Assembly (NCBI GenBank): GCA_018823325.1
Contig: JAHJIJ010000010.1
Location: 1 to 51,601, forward strand
Source: Alphaproteobacteria bacterium
Lineage (GTDB): Bacteria; Pseudomonadota; Alphaproteobacteria; Sphingomonadales; Sphingomonadaceae
DNA: 51,601 nt
Direction of reading: 5' to 3'
Below the pieces are notes generated by a model. The model saw only the letters and a list, made by a program, of their open reading frames with translations, made no database searches and had not been told where the DNA came from. Below are positions 16,277-25,069 of the stretch, one piece after another. A program made the position numbers and the translations under genes. The stretch's first letter is position 1. Each line of letters begins with the position of its first letter.

Positions 16277-17517
16277 GCCACGACGCGGCGTCAGCAGGAT
16301 CACGTAGTGGGCCGAATCCCCTGGCGGATGGGGACGGCGAGAATGGGAAGCGGTCCCGCTCGTCCATATTGTTGCTGTTCGCGGTGGCGGCTGCGTCCGC
16401 GGGTCAGACGGCCATGCTCGCGTTCCTGCCGTCGCTTGTCGACGATGGACAGTCGCCCCTATCGCTGCGCGCCCATGACTTCCATGTCGCGAGCCTGAGT
16501 GCGGTGCATCCCCTAGCGGCGTTGCTCTTTGCGCCGCTGTGGGGTTGGCTCGCGGACCGCGTGGACTATCGGGTCGTCTTGCGCGCTGCGCTCGTCGTTC
16601 TGGTGTTTGCGCTGGCGCCGGTCGGGGTCGTGGCGCTTCCGGTACTCTATCTGTTGCGCATGCTCGCCGGCATGTCTGCGGCCGCGATAATACCGCTCGC
16701 GTTGCTTGCCACGAGCTTTGCCGCCGGCGGGCGGAGCAAGCGGGCGATACACTTCACCTGGCTCACCGCCTTCGTGTTCCTGGGAGATATGTCCGCTCCA
16801 CTGCTCGCCGAGGCCTCCAGGGCGGTCTTTCCCCGAGCACCACTCCTGATGCTGGCGGCTCTCGTCGCGATGATCGCGCTCTTCATGATGTTCGTGCGTC
16901 TGCCGGCGAGCGGCGGCGCAGGGTCGAGGGGCGATGATCGCGAAGCAGCGTCGCTTCCGACCACCCTCATCCTTCTGCTTGTCACGGTCCTTGGCGGCGG
17001 AGGGCTTGCTGCCATCCATGTCAGCCTGTTGGTGACCCGGGCCGAAACAAGCCTAAACCGGGAGACGATTGCATGGATGCTCAGTCTTTGCGGGTTTGCC
17101 ATGTTGGCGGCGCAGCTGTTCCACACCAGGGTCTCCTGGCTGGTGACCGCGCCGAGATTGCTCGCATGCTTCACGCTTGCGCTTCTCGCCGCCGCCCTGT
17201 TCGTCTTTCCCTACGGATCGTCCATGGTCGGGATCGCCGGCCTCATTGTCGCAGCTGGCTGGAGCTCGGCGAGCATTCGTCTCGTCACGAGCTTCTGGAT
17301 CGGCGGTTCCGCGCTGCCCTCCGGCTGGAAACTTGGGCTCCAGCATGCTGCGGCCAGCATCGGTCAGGCCCTTGCACCGATTGCGATCGCCTTGGCCGAG
17401 CCGGGAGAGCAGTCGCGGATTCTGCTCGGCATCGGCTGGATGTCGATGCTTCTCCTCATTGCGCTGCCGCTGGTCTGGCGGCGAAGGCCGGACTCGACAA
17501 GAGCCAACGGCCGATGA
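16273..17517 (+). CDS. MFS transporter
   Basis: This membrane protein of about 414 residues has about twelve hydrophobic segments and the MFS loop motif GWLADRVDYRVV between segments 2 and 3. It is weakly related to sugar or drug efflux members; I cannot name its substrate. I place the start at the GTG at 16273, which overlaps the copB stop as GTGA, but the ribosome site is poor and nearby TTG/GTG codons could serve. It follows the copA/copB scar, so it may once have been further downstream in a copper operon. Confidence 0.75.
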   Translation: MSHDAASAGSRSGPNPLADGDGENGKRSRSSILLLFAVAAASAGQTAMLAFLPSLVDDGQSPLSLRAHDFHVASLSAVHPLAALLFAPLWGWLADRVDYRVVLRAALVVLVFALAPVGVVALPVLYLLRMLAGMSAAAIIPLALLATSFAAGGRSKRAIHFTWLTAFVFLGDMSAPLLAEASRAVFPRAPLLMLAALVAMIALFMMFVRLPASGGAGSRGDDREAASLPTTLILLLVTVLGGGGLAAIHVSLLVTRAETSLNRETIAWMLSLCGFAMLAAQLFHTRVSWLVTAPRLLACFTLALLAAALFVFPYGSSMVGIAGLIVAAGWSSASIRLVTSFWIGGSALPSGWKLGLQHAAASIGQALAPIAIALAEPGEQSRILLGIGWMSMLLLIALPLVWRRRPDSTRANGR

Positions 17518-17833
17518 GGGGCTGCGGGGATTGATGCCCATACTATCGGAGGCAGTCCACGCCGCAAGATCGATCGAGCCTTGCGCTCAAGCACGGTCGT
17601 CCCGGAATGGCCGTGGGGACGATGGTTATTCTTCCGCCCGCGACGATACGCAAAAGCCGCAGGAAAGCCTTCCAGCCTCACTTTTGGTTGATGGCGTGAA
17701 AATGGCAGCGACAGCTAGTTAGGCTGTTCCGCGCCTACGCCGGTCGCCCGCTTTGGACTGCGGTCTCTACTTATACCTTGCTCTCGGGCTCCGATCTACG
17801 CTTGCAGGACATCGGTTAGAAGAGGGGCGGCAT
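17518..17833. other. Gene-free stretch
   Basis: No frame with recognisable protein, no repeat and no clear terminator. A promoter for the DUF2933 operon probably lies in its right half (TTGGACT...TTATACC around 17753-17778 is a possible -35/-10 but spacing is not ideal). Confidence 0.35.
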
Positions 17834-18100
17834 ATGGATGATCACGACCATCGATTACGCAAGCGTGGGAGAATGGTCCTGATTGGATTCCTCCTGGTCG
17901 CCGGCTTTTTTCTGATTGCCGAGCATACCGCGCACTTCTTCGGTGCGCTGCCCTATCTGATCCTTCTCGCTTGTCCGCTCATGCATCTGTTCATGCACCG
18001 CGGTCATGGCGGTCATCACCATGGCGGCGATGAACCCACACAGGCGCAGACCGGCCTGCCGGCCAATTCCAACGAACGCACCGAAGGGGCGCCGAGATGA
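17834..18100 (+). CDS. DUF2933 small membrane protein
   Basis: This 88-residue protein has two hydrophobic segments (VLIGFLLVAGFFLIAEHTAHFFGALPYLILLACPLMHLFM region) and His-rich ends (HDH near the start; HRGHGGHHHGGDE near the end). This is the DUF2933 layout found in copper/silver clusters next to methyltransferase-like proteins. GAGGGGCGG precedes the ATG. The stop overlaps the next start by ATGA. A metal-binding role is likely; mechanism unknown. Confidence 0.85.
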   Translation: MDDHDHRLRKRGRMVLIGFLLVAGFFLIAEHTAHFFGALPYLILLACPLMHLFMHRGHGGHHHGGDEPTQAQTGLPANSNERTEGAPR

Positions 18101-18741
18101 CGCACGCCGATTATGGCTATGGCCTTTGGGGCCTTGCGCTGGTTAACTCGGCCGTGTTCATCTTGTTTGCGTTCAGCTTCTTCAAGCCACAGACCAAGCG
18201 GGATTGGCGTTCGTTCGGTGCGTTTAGCGCGTTCATCATCGCGCTGTTCACCGAGATGTACGGGTTTCCGCTCACCATCTATCTACTCTCAGGCTGGTTA
18301 CAGAGCCGCTACCCGGGCTTCGATTGGTTCACGCACGATGCCGGCCATCTTCTCGAAGAGCTGTTCGGCTGGCGCCAAAATCCGCATTTCGGTCCCTTTC
18401 ATCTGCTCAGCTTCGTGTTTATCGGTGGCGGCTTCACCCTGATCGCGTCGGCCTGGAATACGCTCTACGCCGCCCAGCGCGACGGCGTACTGGCGACGAC
18501 GGGCGTCTATGGCTGGGCCCGTCATCCGCAATATCTCGGCTTCATCCTCGTGATGTTCGGGTTCCTGCTGCAATGGCCGACGCTGCTGACGCTCCTCATG
18601 TTTCCCGTGTTGGTCGTCATGTATGTGCGTCTCGCCCGTAGCGAAGAAGGCGATGCGATCGCAACCTTCGGCGCTGACTATGAGAGCTACAGGCGCCGCG
18701 TTCCCGGGTTCATTCCGCGCCTGGGACGCGTGCACTCCTGA
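18097..18741 (+). CDS. Isoprenylcysteine methyltransferase-like membrane protein
   Basis: This 214-residue protein has about five membrane segments. Its C-terminal part carries the ICMT/PEMT-type S-adenosylmethionine signature: ARHPQYLGFILVMFG, then EEGDAIATFGADYESYRRRVPGFIP. Proteins of this group often accompany DUF2933 in copper islands; the methylated substrate is unknown. The ATGA overlap with DUF2933 shows tight coupling, and a decayed copy of the same pair is at 12145-12300. Confidence 0.85.
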   Translation: MTHADYGYGLWGLALVNSAVFILFAFSFFKPQTKRDWRSFGAFSAFIIALFTEMYGFPLTIYLLSGWLQSRYPGFDWFTHDAGHLLEELFGWRQNPHFGPFHLLSFVFIGGGFTLIASAWNTLYAAQRDGVLATTGVYGWARHPQYLGFILVMFGFLLQWPTLLTLLMFPVLVVMYVRLARSEEGDAIATFGADYESYRRRVPGFIPRLGRVHS

Positions 18742-18841
18742 TGAAGGCACTGCACCACACCGGGGGCATGCGGTGGGCGCGCAATATACTTCTGACCACC
18801 GGCGCGCCGATGGCCATCCAGCTCACAAGAAGGACCAAAGG

Positions 18842-20932
18842 ATGAATCAGCCTGGCGCACACCACCATCATCATCAGCGTGAAACGGATGCGGTTGGGAT
18901 TGGGGCCGCTCTTGTCCAAGCATCCGGTTCTACCCATGCCGATCATGCCGGCGGCCACGATCATGGCGCGATGATCGCCGATTACCGGCGTCGCTTTTGG
19001 GTGACTTTAGTCCTGACGCCGCCCGTGCTGCTCTTGTCGCCAATGATTCAGCATTGGCTCGGCCTTGCCGGGACCATCGTCTTTCCCGGCGATGGGCTTT
19101 TGCTCTTCGCGCTCTCCACCATCGTCTATGTCTATGGCGGCTGGCCGTTCCTGACGGGCTTCGTCTCCGAGCTGCGCAAGAAGCAGCCCGGTATGATGAC
19201 CCTGATCGCGCTAGCGATCTCGGCCGCCTATTTCTTCTCCGCGGCCGTCACCTTCGGCTTCCCGGGCGAAGCTTTCTATTGGGAGCTGGTTACGCTGATC
19301 GGCATCATGCTGCTCGGCCACTGGATCGAGATGCGCTCGGTCATGGGTGCTTCGAGAGCGCTAGAGGAATTGGTACGCCTCTTGCCGGATGTGGCGACCC
19401 GCATCGACGCCAACGGCTCCACCCACGACGTCCCCATAGCGGCGCTCGCGCCCGGCGACCGCGTGCTTGTGCGTCCCGGCGCCAAGGTGCCGGTCGACGG
19501 CGTGATTATCGAGGGCGTCTCCGGGTTCAATGAAGCGATGTTGACGGGCGAGTCCAAACCGGTCTCCAAGGGTGTCGGCGAAGCGGCGATCGGCGGTGCC
19601 ATCAACGGCGCCGGGGCCGTTACGATCGAGGTGACCGCCACCGGCGACAAGACCTATCTCGCTCAGGTCATTGACCTGGTGAGGAAGGCACAGGCGACCC
19701 GGTCGCGTACCCAGGACCTCGCCAACCGCGCCGCCGCCTGGCTCACCTATATCGCGCTCGTGGTCGGCATCGGCACGCTAGTTGTCTGGCTGCTGCTCGG
19801 CCAGACAACCAGCTTCGCCATCGAGCGAATGGTGACGGTGATGGTGGTTGCTTGCCCTCACGCTCTCGGGCTCGCCGTGCCGCTGGTAGTTGCGGTCAGC
19901 ACATCGCTCAGCGCCGGCAATGGCCTCCTCATCCGCGACCGCGCCGCGTTCGAGCGTGCCCGCAATCTCAACGCAGTCGTGTTCGACAAGACGGGCACCC
20001 TGACTGAGGGCCGGTTCGGAGTCAGCGACATCGTTCTGATCGGCGAAGGGGATGAAAATTTGGAGCTCGCGTTCGCAGCGGCGGCTGAAAGCCAGTCCGA
20101 ACATCCGATTGCGCACGGCATCGTCGCGGAAGCGAAGGATCGAGGCCTCAGCTGGCCGAAGGCGAGCGAGGTGCGCAACATCACCGGCGAAGGGATCGTG
20201 GCGAATGTCGATGGAGAAGATATCCGCATCGTCAGCCCCGGTCATCTCTCTCGCACCAGCAAGGAAATCTCCCATCCACGTCTAAAGAAGCTCGAGAATC
20301 AGGGTAAAACCGTTGTCGTCCTGGTGCGCGGCGGCGCGCCACGCGCTCTGTTCGCGCTCGCCGACATCGTGCGACCGGAATCGAAGCAGGCGATCACCGA
20401 GCTCAAATCGCTCGGCATTGACTCGATCATGCTCACCGGTGACGCGCGCGGCGTCGCCCAGGCGGTTTCGGAAGAACTGGGCATCACGGAATATTTCGCG
20501 GAGGTTCTGCCCAACGAGAAGTCGGAGAAGATCGAGGAGCTGCAATCGCGCGGCCTTGCAGTCGCGATGGTGGGCGACGGCGTGAACGACGCCCCCGCGC
20601 TGGTGGTCGCTGATCTGGGCATCGCGATCGGCGCGGGAACCGACGTGGCGGTGGAATCCGCAGACATCGTCCTGGTGCGCAGCGACCCGAGCGACGTCGT
20701 GGCCATCATCGGCCTGTCGCGAGCCACCTATCGCAAGATGGTGCAGAACCTTCTGTGGGCAACCGGCTACAACACGGTCGCGATCCCGATGGCGGCGGGG
20801 ATCACGTTCGGCACCGGCTTTCTGATGACGCCGGCGGTGGCGGCCGCGCTGATGTCGGTGAGCACAGTCATCGTCGCCCTCAATGCGCAGTTGCTGCGCT
20901 TCTACAGAGGGCGGCGGGGAGCAGAGGCGTGA
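18842..20932 (+). CDS. copB-type ATPase: Copper P1B-3 ATPase (CopB type, CPH motif)
   Basis: This 696-residue pump has a His-rich N-terminus (GAHHHHHQ, HADHAGGHDHG) instead of an HMA domain, eight membrane segments and the membrane motif ACPHALGLAVP near residue 338. CPH in place of CPC marks the P1B-3 group, which prefers Cu(II) or Ag(I). DKTGTLTEG lies near 382 and [10 protein letters not shown] near 578. The start at 18842 has AGAAGGACCAAAGG upstream; the longer frame upstream overlaps the methyltransferase gene and lacks homology. The stop is four bases before the PRPP synthetase start, so the two are co-transcribed. Confidence 0.93.
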   Translation: MNQPGAHHHHHQRETDAVGIGAALVQASGSTHADHAGGHDHGAMIADYRRRFWVTLVLTPPVLLLSPMIQHWLGLAGTIVFPGDGLLLFALSTIVYVYGGWPFLTGFVSELRKKQPGMMTLIALAISAAYFFSAAVTFGFPGEAFYWELVTLIGIMLLGHWIEMRSVMGASRALEELVRLLPDVATRIDANGSTHDVPIAALAPGDRVLVRPGAKVPVDGVIIEGVSGFNEAMLTGESKPVSKGVGEAAIGGAINGAGAVTIEVTATGDKTYLAQVIDLVRKAQATRSRTQDLANRAAAWLTYIALVVGIGTLVVWLLLGQTTSFAIERMVTVMVVACPHALGLAVPLVVAVSTSLSAGNGLLIRDRAAFERARNLNAVVFDKTGTLTEGRFGVSDIVLIGEGDENLELAFAAAAESQSEHPIAHGIVAEAKDRGLSWPKASEVRNITGEGIVANVDGEDIRIVSPGHLSRTSKEISHPRLKKLENQGKTVVVLVRGGAPRALFALADIVRPESKQAITELKSLGIDSIMLTGDARGVAQAVSEELGITEYFAEVLPNEKSEKIEELQSRGLAVAMVGDGVNDAPALVVADLGIAIGAGTDVAVESADIVLVRSDPSDVVAIIGLSRATYRKMVQNLLWATGYNTVAIPMAAGITFGTGFLMTPAVAAALMSVSTVIVALNAQLLRFYRGRRGAEA

Positions 20933-20936
20933 TCAG

Positions 20937-21929
20937 ATGCGTGTGATTTTTCCCCTGCCGGGCAATGAAGCCTTCGCCCAGGCGATTGCCGAAGTCGGCG
21001 GCTTCGAGCTGGGCGTTCTTGAGACGCGGCGTTTCCCCGACGGCGAGAGCTATGTGCGCCTGCTAACCGATGTCCGCGGCAAGTGTGTAGATCTGGTCTG
21101 TAGCCTCGCGAACCCGGACCAAGGCTTCCTCGGTCTGGTGTTTACCGCGGACGCGGCCCGCGACCTTGGCGCGAGCGAGGTCACGCTGGTTGCGCCCTAT
21201 CTCTCCTATATGCGGCAGGACCGCCGCTTCCAGCCTGGCGAAGCGATCTCCTCGAGGAGCTTCGCGCGTCTCGTTTCGGCCACGTTCGACCGGCTGGTAA
21301 CGGTCGATCCGCATCTGCATCGCTATCCGGCGCTGTCATCGCTCTACACGATCCCAGATATCACGCTGCAAGCTGCACCCGCGCTCGCCGACTGGATCGC
21401 GGCAAATGTCGAGGCGCCCCTTCTGATCGGCCCCGATGAGGAGAGCGAACAGTGGGTCTCGGCGATCGCGGCGCGCGTCGGCGCTCCGTTCACGGTGCTC
21501 AGAAAGGTCCGGCACGGCGATCGCCGCGTCGATGTAGAGATTCCCGATCTCGGCGCGTGGCGCGGGCGTCAGCCGGTGCTCGCCGACGATATCGCCTCGT
21601 CGGGCCGCACGATGATCGAAGCGGCAAGCAAGCTGGCGCTTCAAGGGTTCACCAAGCCGGTCTGCGCCGTCATTCATGCCATCTTCGCCGAGGATTCCTA
21701 TGAGCGCCTTGCCACTCTTTCGAGCCGCATCGTCTCGTCCGATGCGGTGCCACATCCGACGAACGCGATCGGCCTCGCGCCGCTTGTCGCCCGCGCGCTC
21801 GCGCAAGCCCATGTGGGCACAGCAAACCTCATTCGCCATCGTCGACCGCCCGAGCCCCTCGACGAGGTCGACCGCGCGGGTTTCGACTCCTTCCCCGCCA
21901 GCGACCCGCCGCCCTGGACGGCAGGCTGA
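20937..21929 (+). CDS. prs: Ribose-phosphate pyrophosphokinase (PRPP synthetase)
   Basis: This 330-residue enzyme makes PRPP and AMP from ribose 5-phosphate and ATP. The YMRQDRRFQPGEAISSRSFA stretch (ribose-5-phosphate/ATP loop), VDPHLHRY (metal His) and ADDIASSGRTMIEAA (PRPP loop) are conserved. It differs from the housekeeping form in being divergent and in its setting beside a copper pump and an AMP phosphorylase, so it is likely an accessory paralogue. GGGGAGCAGAGG lies upstream. AMP, its by-product, is a substrate for the phosphorylase two genes on. Confidence 0.9.
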   Translation: MRVIFPLPGNEAFAQAIAEVGGFELGVLETRRFPDGESYVRLLTDVRGKCVDLVCSLANPDQGFLGLVFTADAARDLGASEVTLVAPYLSYMRQDRRFQPGEAISSRSFARLVSATFDRLVTVDPHLHRYPALSSLYTIPDITLQAAPALADWIAANVEAPLLIGPDEESEQWVSAIAARVGAPFTVLRKVRHGDRRVDVEIPDLGAWRGRQPVLADDIASSGRTMIEAASKLALQGFTKPVCAVIHAIFAEDSYERLATLSSRIVSSDAVPHPTNAIGLAPLVARALAQAHVGTANLIRHRRPPEPLDEVDRAGFDSFPASDPPPWTAG

Positions 21930-21969
21930 TCCGTCACGCTCATCCTGACAATGACAAGAACAGGCGACG

Positions 21970-22200
21970 ATGACCCAATCAGATACCTTTGAAACGTGGC
22001 GCAAGGGTTTCCGCACCATGCTGTCCGCCATTTGCTCAACCTGGCCGCCTCTCGCCGAAAGCGCCGCGCGGCTGCTCGGTCGGTCCCGCAATGAGTTTCT
22101 CTCTCCCGCCGAATGCGCTGCCATCAATGGTCGCGGCGATTCCTACGACCTCATCACGCCCCCGCCGGCGAACTCAAAGGCTGCATTATGCTCACCATGA
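21970..22200 (+). CDS. Small hypothetical protein
   Basis: A 76-residue frame starts 40 bases after prs and overlaps the start of the RNase gene by 13 bases. It has no membrane segment or motif that I recognise. Its position in a tight operon makes translation plausible, but it could equally be a spacer with a chance frame. Confidence 0.35.
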   Translation: MTQSDTFETWRKGFRTMLSAICSTWPPLAESAARLLGRSRNEFLSPAECAAINGRGDSYDLITPPPANSKAALCSP

Positions 22201-23546
22201 CCTCGCTTGGCGCCGCCGGAACCGTCACCGGTTCGAAGCATCTGCTGGAGCACGACGGCAAGCGCATCCTGATCGACTGCGGCCTGTTTCAGGGCATGAA
22301 AAATCTGCGCGAACTCAATTGGGAGCCGCTACCGGTCCCGCCCGCCAGCATCAATGCAGTCATTCTCACCCATGCCCATCTCGACCATTCCGGCTATCTG
22401 CCGCGCCTCGTGCGCGACGGCTTTCGCGGTCGCATTTATGCGACCGCGGCAACGCGCGACGTGGCCGCGCTCATTCTCAAGGACAGCGGCTATCTCAACG
22501 AAAAGGACGCCGATTTCCTCAACCGCATCGGGGCCACGCGGCACAAGCCGGCGTTGCCGCTCTATGGCGTGGGCGATGCCGAGCGTGCGATCGAGTCCTT
22601 TACGCCGGTTCAGTTCTCCAAATCCACCGAACTTCCGGGCGGCGCGAGGGTCACCTTTCGCCATGCCGGGCACATCCTCGGCGCCGCGACAGCCGATATC
22701 GAATGGGGCGGCCAGCGTATCGTCTTCTCCGGCGATCTCGGTCGCTATTCCGATCCCTTCATGCTGGACCCGGAGGCGGTCGCCCAAGCCGACTACGTCG
22801 TGATCGAGTCGACCTATGGCAACCGCATTCATGACCCGACCGACGCCGCCGAAGCGCTGGGCGCAGTCGTCGAACGCACCGTCCGCCGCGGCGGGACGGT
22901 CATCATCCCGGCCTTCGCTGTCGGACGTGCGCAGGCACTTCTCTACTATCTCTGGAAGTTGCGGGAAGCGGGCCGACTGAAGAACGTGCCGATCTATCTG
23001 GACAGCCCGATGGCCATCAGTGCGTCCGACTTGCTATGCGAACATCTCGGCGATCATCGACTGACGCCACAGGTTTGCCGCGACGCCTGCGATATCGCGA
23101 CCTATACGCGCGAGGTCGAGCAATCGAAGGCAATCACCGCCAGCCCCTATCCCAAGATCGTCATTTCTGCGAGCGGCATGGCGACCGGCGGCCGCGTGCT
23201 TCATCACCTCAAAGCGTCCGCGCCCGATCAAAAGAACACTATCCTTTTCTCCGGCTTTCAGGCTGCGGGAACGCGCGGTCGCGCGATGCTCGAAGGTGCG
23301 CGCGAGATAAAAATCCATGGCCAGTGGGTTCCGATCGAGGCGGAAGTCGCTGATCTGCCAATGCTTTCGGCTCATGCGGATGCCAATGAGCTGATGCGCT
23401 GGCTTTCGGGATTTCAGCGTCCGCCGAAGCGCGTCTTCATCGTGCACGGCGAGGCGCAGGCCTCGGAGGCGCTGCGCTCACGCATCGACCAGGAGCTTGG
23501 ATGGGATGCCGTCGTTCCGCGCCAGGCGCAGATGTTCGAACTATGA
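22188..23546 (+). CDS. MBL-fold/beta-CASP ribonuclease
   Basis: This 452-residue protein has the metallo-beta-lactamase zinc motif THAHLDHSGYLPRL near residue 63, further ligands in RHAGHILGAA and FSGDLGRYSDP, and the beta-CASP motifs VIESTYGNR, FAVGRAQALLYYL, ISASGMATGGRVLHHL and SAHADANELMRWL. The family (RNase J/CPSF73-like, YsxH/TTHA0252 type) cuts RNA, often as a 5'-to-3' exonuclease giving mononucleotides. AAAGG precedes the ATG at 22188. The stop overlaps the phosphorylase start by ATGA, which suggests its products feed that enzyme. Confidence 0.9.
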   Translation: MLTMTSLGAAGTVTGSKHLLEHDGKRILIDCGLFQGMKNLRELNWEPLPVPPASINAVILTHAHLDHSGYLPRLVRDGFRGRIYATAATRDVAALILKDSGYLNEKDADFLNRIGATRHKPALPLYGVGDAERAIESFTPVQFSKSTELPGGARVTFRHAGHILGAATADIEWGGQRIVFSGDLGRYSDPFMLDPEAVAQADYVVIESTYGNRIHDPTDAAEALGAVVERTVRRGGTVIIPAFAVGRAQALLYYLWKLREAGRLKNVPIYLDSPMAISASDLLCEHLGDHRLTPQVCRDACDIATYTREVEQSKAITASPYPKIVISASGMATGGRVLHHLKASAPDQKNTILFSGFQAAGTRGRAMLEGAREIKIHGQWVPIEAEVADLPMLSAHADANELMRWLSGFQRPPKRVFIVHGEAQASEALRSRIDQELGWDAVVPRQAQMFEL

Positions 23547-25069
23547 CGAGGCCCGATCCCGGCGCTATTGTCCAGCCGACGTTGCGTGCACGGCGCCTCG
23601 GTCTCCACACGCAGCACCAGCCGGTCGTCCTCATGCGCACGGACTGCCACGTCTGTCTCGCCGAGGGACTGGCCGGGCGGCCCCAGGTGTTGCTTTCGGC
23701 CGCGGGCCGGGAGGTGCGGGCTGCGCTCTTTCAGGTCGAAGGGAACAGCTTGCTCGGGCCGGATGAGGCCGCCCTTTCGGAAACCGCCTGGGAAATGCTC
23801 GGTGTCACCGAAGGCGCTCCGATAGCAGTCACGCATGCGCCGGCGCTCGAGTCGCTCGCCAGTGTGCGCAGCCGCATCTACGGGCATCGCCTCAATGCAG
23901 CTGCATTCGCCTCCATCGTCGGCGATGTCGCAACCGCGCGCTACACCGACGTGCACCTCGCCGCCTTCCTGACCGCGAGCGCAGTGCTGCCGCTCGACGA
24001 GGAGGAAACAATCGACCTCACCGCAGCGATGATCGGGGTCGGCGACCGCCTGTCATGGGATGCCCCGGTCGTGGTCGACAAGCATTGTGTCGGCGGCCTG
24101 CCGGGCAATCGCACCACACCGCTCGTCGTGGCCATTGTTGCTGCGAACGGCCTCATCATGCCGAAAACCTCATCGCGCGCGATTACATCGCCTGCCGGGA
24201 CCGCCGACACGATGGAGACGCTCGCGCCGGTCGATCTTGATATTGCCGCGCTGAAGCGCGTCGTCGAGCAGGAAGGCGGCTGCATCGTCTGGGGTGGCGC
24301 GATCCACCTCAGCCCGGCCGACGACAAGTTCGTGCGGATCGAGCGCGAGCTCGACATCGACACCGAGGGCCAGCTCATCGCCTCGGTCCTGTCGAAGAAG
24401 ATCGCTGCAGGCTCGACCCATGTGGTCATCGACATTCCGGTGGGGCCGACCGCCAAGGTGCGTAGCGAAGAGAATGCACGGCACCTTGCCGAGCGCATGC
24501 GCATGGTGGCCGAGCGCTCAGGCTTGGAGGCGCGCTGCCTGCTCACCGATGGCACCCAGCCCGTCGGGCGCGGCATCGGACCCGCACTGGAAGCACGCGA
24601 CCTGCTTGCGGTGCTGCGCAATGCGCCCGGGGCGCCGGACGATCTGCGCCGCCGCGCCGCATCGCTTGCCGGCGTGGCGCTTGAGATTGGTGGCAAGTCT
24701 GAACCGGGCAAGGGCGCGGCTCTCGCGCTCAAGACATTGGCGGATGGACGCGCCTGGACCAAGTTCCAGGCGATCTGCGAGGCTCAGGGCGGCATGCGCG
24801 CGCCTCCGCTGGCCGCGCAGACCCACCCCATCGTCGCCGACCGCGCGGGGCGCGTCGTCCATATCGACAATCGCAAGCTGGCGCGCCTTGCCAAGCTGGC
24901 CGGGGCTCCGGACGTCAAGGCCGCGGGCATCTTCATGGAGGCTCGTCTCGGTCAGGATGTGGAGCGGGGCCAACCGCTGCTGCACGTCCACGCCGAGACC
25001 GCCGGAGAGCTCGCTTACGCGCTCGATTATGCCGTAGCTGCGGGTGACATCATTCGGGTAGAAACATGA
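23543..25069 (+). CDS. Archaeal-type AMP/thymidine phosphorylase
   Basis: This 508-residue enzyme matches the AMP phosphorylase (DeoA-archaeal) family: an N-terminal extra domain (1-85), the phosphate-binding signature DKHCVGGLPGNRTT near 175 and KTSSRAITSPAGTADTMETL just after, then the C-terminal barrel-sandwich domain. It is longer than bacterial thymidine phosphorylase (about 440) and equal to the archaeal form (about 500). That form splits AMP, CMP or UMP with phosphate to base and ribose 1,5-bisphosphate. ATGA overlaps join it to the RNase gene upstream and the GAPDH gene downstream. Confidence 0.9.
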   Translation: MTRPDPGAIVQPTLRARRLGLHTQHQPVVLMRTDCHVCLAEGLAGRPQVLLSAAGREVRAALFQVEGNSLLGPDEAALSETAWEMLGVTEGAPIAVTHAPALESLASVRSRIYGHRLNAAAFASIVGDVATARYTDVHLAAFLTASAVLPLDEEETIDLTAAMIGVGDRLSWDAPVVVDKHCVGGLPGNRTTPLVVAIVAANGLIMPKTSSRAITSPAGTADTMETLAPVDLDIAALKRVVEQEGGCIVWGGAIHLSPADDKFVRIERELDIDTEGQLIASVLSKKIAAGSTHVVIDIPVGPTAKVRSEENARHLAERMRMVAERSGLEARCLLTDGTQPVGRGIGPALEARDLLAVLRNAPGAPDDLRRRAASLAGVALEIGGKSEPGKGAALALKTLADGRAWTKFQAICEAQGGMRAPPLAAQTHPIVADRAGRVVHIDNRKLARLAKLAGAPDVKAAGIFMEARLGQDVERGQPLLHVHAETAGELAYALDYAVAAGDIIRVET

